Source: Sphingomonas pituitosa NBRC 102491
GTDB taxonomy: Bacteria > Pseudomonadota > Alphaproteobacteria > Sphingomonadales > Sphingomonadaceae
NCBI RefSeq assembly: GCF_001598435.1
Contig: NZ_BCYY01000021.1
Coordinates: 1 to 64,000, forward strand
Direction: 5' to 3'
Length of the DNA: 64,000 nucleotides
The position numbers and the translations under genes are program-made. Under the pieces are notes generated by a model. It worked only from the letters and a program-made list of their open reading frames with translations, did not search any database and was not told the origin of the DNA. Numbering within the stretch: the stretch's first letter is position 1; every line of letters starts with the position of its first letter. Of the stretch, positions 54,071 through 63,783 are shown piece after piece.

Positions 54071-54892
54071 TCAACCCTGCTTGGCGAGCGTATCGAACGC
54101 CTTCAGCCGGGTTAGCAGCGCGCGCATCTGGTCGAGCGGCACCATGTTGGGGCCGTCGCTGGGGGCGGCGTCGGGCGCCTGGTGCGTCTCGATGAACACC
54201 GCCGCCACGCCCACCGCTACCGCCGCGCGGGCAAGCACCGGCACGAATTCGCGCTGCCCGCCCGAACTCGTCCCCTGCCCGCCGGGCTGCTGCACCGAGT
54301 GGGTGGCGTCGAACATCACCGGATAGCCGGTCTCTGCCATGATCGGCAGCGCGCGCATGTCGCTTACCAGCGTGTTGTAGCCGAAGCTGGCGCCGCGTTC
54401 GCACAGGATGATGTTCTCGTTGCCCGAGGCGGCGAGCTTGTTGGCGACGTTCTTCATGTCCCAGGGCGCGAGGAACTGGCCCTTCTTCACGTTCACCGCG
54501 CGGCCGGTCTGCGCGGCGGCGACGAGCAGGTCGGTCTGGCGGCAGAGGAACGCCGGAATCTGCAGCACGTCGACCATCTCGGCCACCGGCGCGCACTGGC
54601 CTGCATCGTGCACGTCGGTAAGCACCGGGCAGCCGAACCGGGCCTTGAGGTCCGCGAACACCTGCAGCGCCGCGTCCATGCCGATGCCGCGCGGTGCATC
54701 GATCGAGGTGCGGTTACCCTTGTCGAACGAGCTCTTGTAGATGAAGCCGATGCCCAGCTCCGCGCACAATGTGGTCAGCGCCTCGGCCATGAAGAAGGCA
54801 TGGTCGCGGCTCTCCATCGCGCACGGGCCGGCGACGAGCACGAACGGCTTGTCGTTGGCGATCTCGAGGGCACCGACCTTGACCGTCTTCAT
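54071..54892 (-). CDS. kdsA: 3-deoxy-8-phosphooctulonate (KDO-8-phosphate) synthase
   Basis: The 273-residue TIM-barrel aldolase condenses PEP with arabinose-5-phosphate to KDO-8-phosphate. It shows VLVAGPCAMES near 21-31, YKSSFDKGNRTS near 55-66, LTDVHD and the metal/PEP-site segments FDATHSVQQPGG and FIETHQAPDAAPSDGPN. The ATG at 54892 begins the conserved part. It follows the KpsF-RraA remnant after an 11-base gap on the same strand, as the last gene of a KDO-type cluster. Confidence 0.95.
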   Translation of the reverse strand: MKTVKVGALEIANDKPFVLVAGPCAMESRDHAFFMAEALTTLCAELGIGFIYKSSFDKGNRTSIDAPRGIGMDAALQVFADLKARFGCPVLTDVHDAGQCAPVAEMVDVLQIPAFLCRQTDLLVAAAQTGRAVNVKKGQFLAPWDMKNVANKLAASGNENIILCERGASFGYNTLVSDMRALPIMAETGYPVMFDATHSVQQPGGQGTSSGGQREFVPVLARAAVAVGVAAVFIETHQAPDAAPSDGPNMVPLDQMRALLTRLKAFDTLAKQG

Positions 54893-54903
54893 CTTCACAT
54901 CCT

Positions 54904-55899
54904 TCAAAACGCCCCGCATTCGGCGAGGATCGCGTCCACGTCGCGGCCCCGCGCCGCAGCCATGCGGATGCGCGCCTCGTTCGAAAGCACGTTCCACGCG
55001 GCTTCCTCGATCTCGGCCCACATCGCCCTGGGCACCGCCACTATCCCATCCGCATCGGCAAATACCACATCCCCGTTGGCGATCTGCACCTCGCCCATGG
55101 TGATCGGACGGTTCATCGCCTTGAGCGTGCCTTCATATTTGATGTCGTCGCAGGTCTGGCTGCGCGCATAGACCGGCAGGCCCAGCGCGCGGACATCGGC
55201 GGTATCCCGCGTGGCACCGTCGATCACCGCGCCGACCGCGCCGGTGACGGGCAGATCGCTCGCCATGTCCGCCATCGCCTTGCTCTCGGTATCGAGGCAT
55301 ACTTCGGTGATCGCCGGGCAGTCGAGCGCCTGGAGCAGCAGCGCGTCGCCCAACGTCGCGGTGACGTCGATCACCTGCGGATGGGCCTGCATCAGCGCGG
55401 CGGCGGGCGTGTCGTAGACGTCTCGGCGCGACTGGAAGTGGCGGCGGAGATCGCCGTCGACGACCAGACCGAGCAGCCGTCCGCAGTCGCCGACGACGCA
55501 CGCCGCGCCCATTCGTCCCGCCGACATGACGGCGAGCAGATCGGCAACGGGGGCGTCGGGCCCCACCATGGGCAGCTCTTCCCCGGTGCGCATCAGCGTG
55601 CGGATCGCGAGCGACTGCCGGCCGAGCAGGCTGGCGGGATGGTGGCGCAGGAAATCGGCGCGGGTGAAGCCGTGCGTCCGGCTGACCGCCACCGCCAGCG
55701 CATCGCCGATGGCAAGCTGCAGCGTGGTGCTCGAGGTAGGCGCCATGCCGATGTGATCGGCCTCGCCGGCGGTGCAGGCCGGGATCAGGATGTCGACCGC
55801 GCGCCCGAGGGGCGAGTCCGTCCGAGGACGCCGAGGAGCACGCAGGCGCGCGCCTTCCGCCCGGGCAGGATGCGCAGGATCTCGTCCGTAAACCACCAC
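54904..55899 (-). pseudogene. Decayed KpsF/KdsD sugar-phosphate isomerase fused to an RraA-like fragment
   Basis: The open frame joins two partial genes. Residues about 28-187 match the C-terminal half of an arabinose-5-phosphate isomerase (SIS end DSPLGRAVDI, then APTSSTTLQLAIGDALAVA and the first CBS domain). Residues about 188-331 match an RraA-like protein (DCPAITE, then IDGATRD, the metal/ligand motif, and ADADGIVAVP) lacking some 60 residues between these parts. The SIS N-terminus with the sugar-phosphate site is missing. The segment TDEILRIL...GVLGR (55889-55818), which should precede DSPLG, lies in another frame, so a frameshift near 55815 is likely. It could still make a chimeric protein from GTG 55899, but isomerase activity is not expected. 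Confidence 0.6.
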
Positions 55900-56172
55900 C
55901 GCGTCACCACCGGCGGATAGAAGAGGATCTTCACCGAAATGCGCGGCCGGAGCCCGTCGGTCCGGCGCCGTTCGGATGAAGGATGCGGTCTCCCAATGCC
56001 TGCTCCACTGCGGGTCGGGACGTGCGTCCCCTTCTGTCCCTTGCAGGAACAGCGCATTCCCTTCCGGCGCAGACGCTAGGAAAATCTTGCCTAGTCGATG
56101 CTGGCGCCGGAACCGTTACGCGCAGCGACCAGTTTCAGCGCCATCTCCCGACGCAAGGTGCCGGAGCACGCC

Positions 56173-58575
56173 ATGGCCGACCAGCAACGTTCCTCGCGCG
56201 TGCTCCTCGCGCTCGCGCTTCTTCTCGCGCTGGTGGGCCTGGCGATCGGCGGCGGCGGGCTCTGGCTCGCCCTGCTCGGCGGTTCGCTCTTCTATCTTCC
56301 CGCCGGCGTGGCGCTCTTGGCCACCGCCTGGCTGCTGTATCGCCGCAAGCCGGCAGCGCTGCTGCTCTACGCCGCATTGCTGGTGGTGACGATGCTGTGG
56401 GCGGTCACCGAAGCCGGGTGGGACTTCTGGGCGCTGGCGCCCCGCGGCGACGTGCTGGTGCCGCTCGGCATCGTGCTGGCGCTGCCCTGGGTGACGCGGC
56501 GGCTCGGTTCGCGCCGCTGGCCGGGACCCGCCTGGCCGCTGGTCGGCAGCCTGGGCCTTGCCGCGCTGGTGCTGCTCGCCACCGCCTTCACCAATCCCCA
56601 CGACCTGCAGGGCAGTCTGCCCGGCGCCCGCGGCATCGCGCCGGCAAGCGTGTTGGGCGGCACCCCCAGGGAAGACTGGAACGCCTATGGTCGCTCGTGG
56701 CGCGGCGATCGCTGGTCGCCGATCGACCAGATCACCCCCGCCAATGTCGCCAGGCTAGAAAAGGCATGGGAATTCCACACCGGCGATCTCAAGACCGGCG
56801 CCGACCCGGACGAGTTCACCTATGAGGTGACGCCGATCAAGGTCGGCAGCCTCGTCTACCTGTGCTCGCCGCACAACATCGTCTTCGCGCTCGATGCCGA
56901 GACGGGCAAGCAGGTGTGGCGCTACGATCCGCAGATTCGCGCCTCGCAGGAGATGCAGCATCTCACCTGCCGCGGCGTATCCTATCACAGCAACGGCGCC
57001 GCACCTGGCACCGGCGGTATCTGCGCCAACCGGATCCTCATGGGCACCAACGACGCCCGGCTGATCGCGCTGGATTCCGCCAGCGGACGGCCCTGCCCCG
57101 GTTTCGGCACCAATGGCCAGGTCGATGTCTGGCCGGGCCTGCCGGGCCAGCAGCGCGGCTGGTGGCAGATCACCTCGCCGCCCGTGATCATCGGCAACCT
57201 CGCGGTGTTCGGCGGCGCGGTCTACGACAACAAGACGACCTTCATGCCTTCGGGCGTGGTGCGCGGCTATGACGTGAACACCGGCCGCGCCGTCTGGGCG
57301 TTCGATCCCGCCAACCCGAACGATACCCGCCCCAAGCCGCCCGGCACCGGCCGCTATACGCCGTCCAGCCCGAACAGCTGGACAATCGCCGCTGCCGACC
57401 CGGCGCTGGGCCTCGTCTATATCCCCACCGGCATGGCCGCGATCGACCAATGGGGCGGACGCCGCACGCCGGAGACCGAACGCTTCGCCACCTCGGTGAT
57501 CGCGCTGGAGGCCGCGACGGGCAAGGTCCGTTGGACCTTCCAGACCGTCCATCATGACCTGTGGGACATGGATGTGCCCGCCCAGCCCGCGCTGGTCGAC
57601 CTCAACCTGCCCGGCCGTGGCCGCGTGCCGACGCTGATCCAATCGACGAAGACCGGCAACCTGTTCGTGCTCGATCGCCGGACCGGGCGGCCCGTCTTCC
57701 CGGTGCGCGAGATTCCCGTGCCGCAGGGCGCCGCACCGGGTGACCGCACCTCTCCCACACAACCCGAGTCAGCGCTGAGCCTGATGGCGAAGAAGCGCGT
57801 GACCGATGCCGACATGTGGGGCGCGACGATGTTCGACCAGCTCGCCTGCCGCATCAAGTTCAAGCGGCTGCGCTACGAGGGGCCGTTCACCCCGCCTTCG
57901 CAGCAGGGCACGCTCGTATTCCCCGGCAATTTCGGCGTGATGGACTGGGGCGGCATGGCGATCGACCCGGTACGGATGATCGCCTTCGCGCATCCGAACT
58001 ACATGGCGTTCGTCGATCGGCTGGTGCCGCGCAGGGAATCGGACGCGGGCACCCCCGGGCAGCGCGGCCCGGCCGGCGGCTCGGACTTCAGCGGATCGGA
58101 CATCAAGGGCTTCAACCCCAACACCGGCGCCCCGTTCGCGGTCGCGCTCAACCCGTTCCTTTCCGCGCTGGGCCTGCCCTGCCAGGCGCCGCCCTGGGGC
58201 TATGTTGCGGGTATCGACCTGGTGAGCGGCAAGACCGTTTGGCAGCACCGCAACGGCACCTCGCGCGACCAGACGCCGATACCGCTGCCGTTCAAGCTGG
58301 GCGTGCCCTCGCTCGGCGGGCCGATGCTGACGGCGGGCGGCGTGGCGTTCATGGGATCCGCGCTCGATTACTATCTGCGGGCATATGACGTCACGACCGG
58401 CCAGGTGCTCTGGCGCGGCCGCCTCCCCGCCGGCGGCCAGGCAACGCCGATGAGCTACTGGTCGGCGAGAAGCGGCCGGCAGTTCGTCGTGATCGCCGCT
58501 GGTGGCCATGGCTCGCTCGGCACGAAACGTGGTGATTCGATCGTCGCCTATGCCCTGCCGCAGGGAAGTCGATAA
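56173..58575 (+). CDS. Membrane-bound PQQ-dependent dehydrogenase (glucose/quinate/shikimate type)
   Basis: The 800-residue protein has about five membrane segments in residues 8-155, which dock ubiquinone in the inner membrane. A periplasmic eight-bladed quinoprotein propeller follows, with tryptophan-docking repeats such as GKQVWRYD, GRAVWAFD and GKTVWQHR. The length and layout match E. coli-type glucose dehydrogenase Gcd and quinate dehydrogenase, which oxidise sugars or cyclitols to lactones or ketones and pass electrons to ubiquinone. The substrate cannot be fixed. No pqq synthesis gene is in the window. GGAG precedes the ATG at 56173. Confidence 0.9.
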   Translation: MADQQRSSRVLLALALLLALVGLAIGGGGLWLALLGGSLFYLPAGVALLATAWLLYRRKPAALLLYAALLVVTMLWAVTEAGWDFWALAPRGDVLVPLGIVLALPWVTRRLGSRRWPGPAWPLVGSLGLAALVLLATAFTNPHDLQGSLPGARGIAPASVLGGTPREDWNAYGRSWRGDRWSPIDQITPANVARLEKAWEFHTGDLKTGADPDEFTYEVTPIKVGSLVYLCSPHNIVFALDAETGKQVWRYDPQIRASQEMQHLTCRGVSYHSNGAAPGTGGICANRILMGTNDARLIALDSASGRPCPGFGTNGQVDVWPGLPGQQRGWWQITSPPVIIGNLAVFGGAVYDNKTTFMPSGVVRGYDVNTGRAVWAFDPANPNDTRPKPPGTGRYTPSSPNSWTIAAADPALGLVYIPTGMAAIDQWGGRRTPETERFATSVIALEAATGKVRWTFQTVHHDLWDMDVPAQPALVDLNLPGRGRVPTLIQSTKTGNLFVLDRRTGRPVFPVREIPVPQGAAPGDRTSPTQPESALSLMAKKRVTDADMWGATMFDQLACRIKFKRLRYEGPFTPPSQQGTLVFPGNFGVMDWGGMAIDPVRMIAFAHPNYMAFVDRLVPRRESDAGTPGQRGPAGGSDFSGSDIKGFNPNTGAPFAVALNPFLSALGLPCQAPPWGYVAGIDLVSGKTVWQHRNGTSRDQTPIPLPFKLGVPSLGGPMLTAGGVAFMGSALDYYLRAYDVTTGQVLWRGRLPAGGQATPMSYWSARSGRQFVVIAAGGHGSLGTKRGDSIVAYALPQGSR

Positions 58576-58688
58576 GTCGAAGCAATCGTTGCGGCCTGTC
58601 TATTGATCCAGGATATGGGTTTGACTTTCCCCATGAAGTAGTTGCCTCCTCCTATTCAGGGCCTGATCGGCCCGCAAAACGGGGGCAG

Positions 58689-60629
58689 GTGATCTTGCGA
58701 CGTTCGCTGATCCTCATGGGTCTGACCGGTCTGCTGCCGATCGTCGTGCTGGGCTCCGCCTATGGCGCGGTTACCCTGCGCGAACAGCGCGCCGCGCTGG
58801 ACCGTCAGGCGGCACTGGCGAGCCGATCCACCGCGCGCCTCGTCGGCCGAGAGATCGCCGCGACCATGGATGCGGTGAAGATGATCAGCCGCTCGCCCTC
58901 GCTGGACGCGGGCATCGATCGCGCGCGCTTTACCATGCTCGGCCTGCGGCTGATGGACGACCATCGCAACTGGACGGCGCTCAGCATCGCCGATTCCGCG
59001 GGCAACCGCATACTCGATCTGCCGGAGCCCATCGGCGGAAGCCTTGGGAAGGTGGTCGATCCGGTCAGCCTTGCCCGCGCCGTGCGGACGCGCGAGGCGC
59101 AGATCGGCCATGTCGTCCGGGGCCCCGGCGGCGGCGTCGCCTTTGCGGTGCGGGCGCCCGTCCTGCAGCGCGGCGCCGTTCCCTACGTCGTGTCCGCCGT
59201 CATTCCCGTGCAGGCCATGCAGCACCTGCTGTTCGCCGAGGAGATTCCCGCCGATTGGCGCCTGCGCCTGTTCGACAAGCGCGGTGCGGTCATCGCGCAG
59301 TCCGGCGCGGCGACAGGCGATGCCGTGCAGTCGGTCGTCACCGCGGTGCCGGAAGCCGGCTGGCATGTCGAAGTGGCGGTGCCGCGCGGCAGCTTTGCCG
59401 CAGTCACCCGGCAGACCCGGTTCGTGCTGATCGGCGGCGGGGTGGTAGCGCTGGCGCTGTTCGCCGCACTGGGCTTCGCGCTGATGCTGGAGCTGCGTCG
59501 CTTCCGGCAACGCCAGGCGGCGACGTTGCAGGCGCAGCGGTTGGAGGCGCTGGGCCGCCTGACCGGCGGCGTCGCGCACGATCTCAACAATCTGCTGACG
59601 CCGATTCTGGGTGGACTCGACCTGCTGCGCAGCCGGATCGGCGAGGACTCCAAGGCGCTGCGCTACATCGATAGTGCGACGAGCAGCGCCGAACGGGCCC
59701 GCAGCCTCGTCGCGCGGCTGCTCGCCTATGCCAAGCGCCAGGCGCTCACCCCCGAGGCGATCGACGTTCCCGCCATGCTTGCCGATCTGCAGGAACTGCT
59801 CCAGCGTTCGGTGGGTCCGACGATCCGTTGCACGATCCACACCACGCCGGACCAGCCTGCGGTGCGCGCCGACCGCAATCAGCTGGAGCTGGCGGTGCTC
59901 AACCTCGTGATCAACGCGCGGGATGCGATCCAGACCGGCGGCCGGATCAGCGGCACAATCCGCGTCGATGTTCGCCAGCCGCGGCACGAGGACGTGCGTG
60001 GGCTGCCGCGCGGCGAGTATCTTGCGCTCGCCGTGCACGATGACGGCTGCGGCATGGATGCCGCCACGCTGCGGCGCGCGATGGAGCCGTTCTTCACGAC
60101 CAAGGCGGGCGATCGCGGCACCGGCCTCGGCCTGTCGATGGTGCATGGCTTCGCCGAACAATCGGCCGGACGGCTGGTGCTGGAAAGCGCGCCGGGCCAG
60201 GGCACCAGCGCCACGCTGATCCTGCCGACGACCGAGGCACCCGCGCCGGCACGGGACGCGGCGGGAGACCGGCCGACACGCACCGCCGAGATCCTGCTGG
60301 TCGACGACGATCCCGCCGTTCGCGAGGCCGCCGCCGAAGTGCTGCGCGCGCATGGCCATCTGGTCGCCGAAGCGGAATCGCTGAGCCAGGGCATGGCCGC
60401 GCTCCACGGAGCGCCCGGCACCGCGCTGGTGATCACCGACTATATGATGCCCGGCGGCACCGGCGGCGAGTTCATCACGCGCGCCCGCGACGCCGGCCTT
60501 CCCCAGCCCTTCCTGCTGCTGACCGGCTATACCGACACTGCGGAGGACCTGCCGGGCGACGTGCCCCAGCTGCGCAAGCCCTTCCGCGAACGCGAGCTGC
60601 TGGACGCCGTCGACGCGCTGCTCGTCTGA
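58689..60629 (+). CDS. Hybrid sensor histidine kinase with C-terminal receiver
   Basis: The 646-residue protein has a membrane segment (8-27), a periplasmic Cache-like sensor (about 30-245), a second membrane segment (246-266), and a HisKA domain with phospho-acceptor His297 in GGVAHDLNNLL. The ATPase domain (NLVINARDAI, DDGCGMD, GTGLGLSM) and a receiver with Asp584 and Lys630 follow. Phosphate probably passes His297 to Asp584. No DNA-binding response regulator is adjacent. The start is GTG at 58689. It follows the PQQ dehydrogenase by 113 bases. Confidence 0.92.
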   Translation: MILRRSLILMGLTGLLPIVVLGSAYGAVTLREQRAALDRQAALASRSTARLVGREIAATMDAVKMISRSPSLDAGIDRARFTMLGLRLMDDHRNWTALSIADSAGNRILDLPEPIGGSLGKVVDPVSLARAVRTREAQIGHVVRGPGGGVAFAVRAPVLQRGAVPYVVSAVIPVQAMQHLLFAEEIPADWRLRLFDKRGAVIAQSGAATGDAVQSVVTAVPEAGWHVEVAVPRGSFAAVTRQTRFVLIGGGVVALALFAALGFALMLELRRFRQRQAATLQAQRLEALGRLTGGVAHDLNNLLTPILGGLDLLRSRIGEDSKALRYIDSATSSAERARSLVARLLAYAKRQALTPEAIDVPAMLADLQELLQRSVGPTIRCTIHTTPDQPAVRADRNQLELAVLNLVINARDAIQTGGRISGTIRVDVRQPRHEDVRGLPRGEYLALAVHDDGCGMDAATLRRAMEPFFTTKAGDRGTGLGLSMVHGFAEQSAGRLVLESAPGQGTSATLILPTTEAPAPARDAAGDRPTRTAEILLVDDDPAVREAAAEVLRAHGHLVAEAESLSQGMAALHGAPGTALVITDYMMPGGTGGEFITRARDAGLPQPFLLLTGYTDTAEDLPGDVPQLRKPFRERELLDAVDALLV

Positions 60630-60635
60630 GCGACC

Positions 60636-61373
60636 TCACATCTCGCCCGGCCCGGGCAACCAAGCGGGATCGAAGCGGATGCGACGGGGCGGCAGGGGCG
60701 ATATAGTGCGCAGCATCTCGATGTCGCCCAGCACGATCCGCTGACCATGCCGGGCGATCAGCCCCTCGCGCTCGAGCAGGCGCATCGTGCGATTGACGTG
60801 GACGGCCGTCAGCCCGAGCACGTCGCCCAGCAGCTCCTGCGTCAGCGGCATGTCGAATCGCCCCTCCTCGACCGCGCCGATCCTCGCCAGCCGATCATGG
60901 AAATCGAGAAGCAGCCGCACCAGCCGCTCGCGGGCGGAGGACTTTCCCATCGCCGCGACGACGTCCATCAGCGCCAGCCGCTCGATCTGCACCGACATGA
61001 ACAACAGCGGCCCGATCCGGGGATGGGCGATGAGCACCTCGCGCATGCGGGTGAGCGGCACCTTCGACACGCGGCATTCGGTCACCGCCGTCAGCGTGTC
61101 CGCAGCGGTATCGAGCACCATGCTGGGCGTGCTCATCATGTCGCCGGCAATGTGGACCTTGACGATCTGGCGCTGCCCGGCGGGCAGCCGGATTGCCGAG
61201 GTGGCCCAGCCTTGAAGCAGCAGGTAGATACCGTCCACCGGATCGCGATCGCGACGGATCGTCGCGTTGCGGCGATAGACCATCTCGGGTTCGCCCAGGT
61301 TGCGCAATACTTCGGCTTCTTCGTCGCTGAGCGTTGCCTGCTCGTGGAATCGCGTCAACGGATAGTTCGGCAC
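60636..61373 (-). CDS. Crp/Fnr-family transcriptional regulator
   Basis: The 245-residue protein has a cyclic-nucleotide-binding-like beta barrel (about 30-140), a dimer helix and a C-terminal HTH with MPLTQELLGDVLGLTAVHVNRTMRLL near 175-200. It lacks the Cys needed for an FNR iron-sulfur cluster and the cAMP-binding Arg pattern is not evident, so its signal is unknown. GTG at 61373 follows GGGGGAG by about 9 bases and starts the conserved part. It converges on the hybrid kinase gene. Confidence 0.88.
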   Translation of the reverse strand: MPNYPLTRFHEQATLSDEEAEVLRNLGEPEMVYRRNATIRRDRDPVDGIYLLLQGWATSAIRLPAGQRQIVKVHIAGDMMSTPSMVLDTAADTLTAVTECRVSKVPLTRMREVLIAHPRIGPLLFMSVQIERLALMDVVAAMGKSSARERLVRLLLDFHDRLARIGAVEEGRFDMPLTQELLGDVLGLTAVHVNRTMRLLEREGLIARHGQRIVLGDIEMLRTISPLPPRRIRFDPAWLPGPGEM

Positions 61374-61575
61374 TCCAGATGCTCCCCCTGTCCTGGATGT
61401 GTCCGCCGGCAGAAAGCCGACGTGCCGGAACGGCGGCCCCTGCACGCCGGGCCAGCTCGCTCACAAACGCTGCCTAACCGGGGCGCCCCCGGCTGGCAAT
61501 CACACCCATAGGGGTAATTCGACTTAACCTGTTATAAGATTTAGATTTTCATTCGCAACGCATTGGTGCCTGCAC

Positions 61576-63783
61576 TCACAGCTCCGGCAGCTGGTCCAGC
61601 AGCTTGTCCGGGGTTATCGGGAAGCTGCGCACGCGCACCCCGCAGGCGTGGTGGATCGCGTTCGCGATGGCCCCCGCCGCGCCGCAGATGCCGAGTTCGC
61701 CGACACCCTTCGCCTGGAGCGGACTGCCCGCCGGATCGCGCTCGTCGACCAGCACCACGTCGAGCGCCGGCACATCCGCGTTCACCGGGACATGATATTC
61801 GGCGACGTCGTGGTTGACGAGGTGGCCGTCTCGCGGATCGAACACCAGCTCTTCGGTGAGGGCGCTGCCGATGCCCCACACCATGCCGCCCAGGCACTGC
61901 GAGGTCGCGGTCTTTGCGTTGAGCGCCCGGCCCAGGCCGAAAGCACCAGTCATCCGCCGCACCCGCGTCTCGCCGGTATAGGCGTTCACGCCCACCTCGA
62001 CGAAGAAGGCGCCGTACATGGCGATGGCGAACTTCTCGTCGATGCCGCCATTCTTGAAATGGCCGGTCTCGGTGAGGTCCGCCTTCACCAGTTCGGTGAA
62101 CGGGATGCGACGATTGCCCGCAACGGCGGTGCCGTCCTTGAGCGTGAGATCCGCTTCGTCGACGCCGAGCTGTTCGGCCAGCTGCTCGCGGATCGACTCG
62201 CAGGCCGCAAATACCGCCGAGCCGGTCGACGCCGCCCCCCAACTGCCGCCCGAGCCCGCGCCCGGCGGATAGCGGGTGTCGCCGAGCTGGACGAGGACCT
62301 TCTCCGGCGGCAGGCCGAGCATCTCGCCGGCGATCTGGCCGAGAATGGCATAGGTGCCGGTACCGATATCAGTCATGTCGCTCTCGACCACGGCGGTACC
62401 GTCGGTCGACAGCGTCACCCTGGCCTGGGCTTCGTTGAGGTTGTGGACGCGGCAGGCGGTGGCCATGCCGGTGCCGATCCACCATTCGCCCTCGCGGCGC
62501 TGGCACGGGCGGCGGTCGCTGCCGTCCCATCCGAAGCGCTCGGCGCCGACCTTCAGGCACTCGGCGAGGCGGCGCGAGCTGTAGGGCAGCCCTTCGCTCG
62601 GATGCATCTCGGGGATGTTGCGCAGGCGCAGCTCGACGGGATCGATGCCGCTGGCCAGTGCCAGCTCGTCCATCGCCGCTTCGAGGCACTGCATGCCCAC
62701 CGCCTCGCCCGGTGCGCGCACCGAGCCCGCGGTCATCCGGTGGATGCGCGCGAGGTCGATGCGCAACCGGCGATGCTCGCCGCGATACAGGAATTCGCTC
62801 GCCTGCGTCACCGGCTCGGCGAACTTCTCGCCGGGCAGGTTGGAGACCCAGGCCTCATGGCCGAAGCCGTTCAGTCGCCCCTCGCCATCCGCGGCAAGGC
62901 GGATGCGCTGGCGTGTCTCAGACCGGCGCATCACGCACTGGAACACCTGCTGGCGGCTCATCACCACCCGCACCGGCCGGCCGAGCTCGATCGCCGCCAC
63001 CGCCGCCGCGGTCAGCTCCGCGCTGATGCCCAGCTTGGAGCCGAAGCCGCCGCCGACATAGGGGGAGATCAGCCGCACCTGCTCGGGCTTGATCCCCAGC
63101 GCGTCGGCCAGTTCCTTCTGATTGTATTTGAGCATCTGCAGGCTCGAATGGGCGGTGAGCGTGTTGCCGTCCCAGTCGGCGATGCTGGCGTGCGGTTCCA
63201 TCGCCGCGCTGGCATGGCCTTCGGTGGTATAGGTGACGTCCACCGCGTGGGCAGCATCGCGCATCGCGACGTCAAGATTGCCCTGCTCCACCGGCTCGCC
63301 ATAGGCTTCGTGGGCAGCGTGGCTGTCGTCCTGCTCGAGCGGCACCTTGGCGGGATCGTCGGCGCGATAGGCGATGCGCAGCCGGGTGGCGGCGTCGCGC
63401 GCCTGCTCGAACGTCTCGGCGACGACGAGCGCGACCGGCTGGCCGTAATAATCGACCTTGTGGATCTCGCGGACGGGCGACTTGCCCGCCCCGCCCTGCG
63501 CCGAGCGCGTGATCATCCGCGGGTCGGCGATAACGGCCAGCACGCCCGGCATGCCGAGCACCGGTGCGGACTCGATCTCGACGACCTCGCCGCGGCTGAT
63601 CGTCGCGAGGACGAGCACGCCTTCGGCGCAGTCGGCGAGGACATATTCGGCCGCGTAGGGCGCGACACCCGTTGTCTTGGCGCTGCCGTCGGGCCGGTCG
63701 AGCGGACGGCCGATGATGCCCTGCGCCATCGCATCGAGCCGGTTGCGCTCGTCCGGCTTGTCCATCGTGTACAGGCGAGTCAC
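61576..63783 (-). CDS. Molybdopterin-binding subunit of aldehyde oxidoreductase (PaoC-like, xanthine dehydrogenase family)
   Basis: The 735-residue protein is the large Mo-cofactor subunit of a PaoABC-type aldehyde oxidoreductase. It shows GVAPYAAEY at the start, PYVGGGFGSK near 243-252, and the C-terminal KGVGELGI in which Glu696 corresponds to the catalytic Glu of PaoC (Glu692 in E. coli). The start GTG 63783 overlaps the stop of the FAD subunit as GTGA and has GGGAGG 8 bases before. These enzymes oxidise aromatic aldehydes. The small Fe-S subunit (PaoA) is outside the window. Confidence 0.93.
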   Translation of the reverse strand: MTRLYTMDKPDERNRLDAMAQGIIGRPLDRPDGSAKTTGVAPYAAEYVLADCAEGVLVLATISRGEVVEIESAPVLGMPGVLAVIADPRMITRSAQGGAGKSPVREIHKVDYYGQPVALVVAETFEQARDAATRLRIAYRADDPAKVPLEQDDSHAAHEAYGEPVEQGNLDVAMRDAAHAVDVTYTTEGHASAAMEPHASIADWDGNTLTAHSSLQMLKYNQKELADALGIKPEQVRLISPYVGGGFGSKLGISAELTAAAVAAIELGRPVRVVMSRQQVFQCVMRRSETRQRIRLAADGEGRLNGFGHEAWVSNLPGEKFAEPVTQASEFLYRGEHRRLRIDLARIHRMTAGSVRAPGEAVGMQCLEAAMDELALASGIDPVELRLRNIPEMHPSEGLPYSSRRLAECLKVGAERFGWDGSDRRPCQRREGEWWIGTGMATACRVHNLNEAQARVTLSTDGTAVVESDMTDIGTGTYAILGQIAGEMLGLPPEKVLVQLGDTRYPPGAGSGGSWGAASTGSAVFAACESIREQLAEQLGVDEADLTLKDGTAVAGNRRIPFTELVKADLTETGHFKNGGIDEKFAIAMYGAFFVEVGVNAYTGETRVRRMTGAFGLGRALNAKTATSQCLGGMVWGIGSALTEELVFDPRDGHLVNHDVAEYHVPVNADVPALDVVLVDERDPAGSPLQAKGVGELGICGAAGAIANAIHHACGVRVRSFPITPDKLLDQLPEL

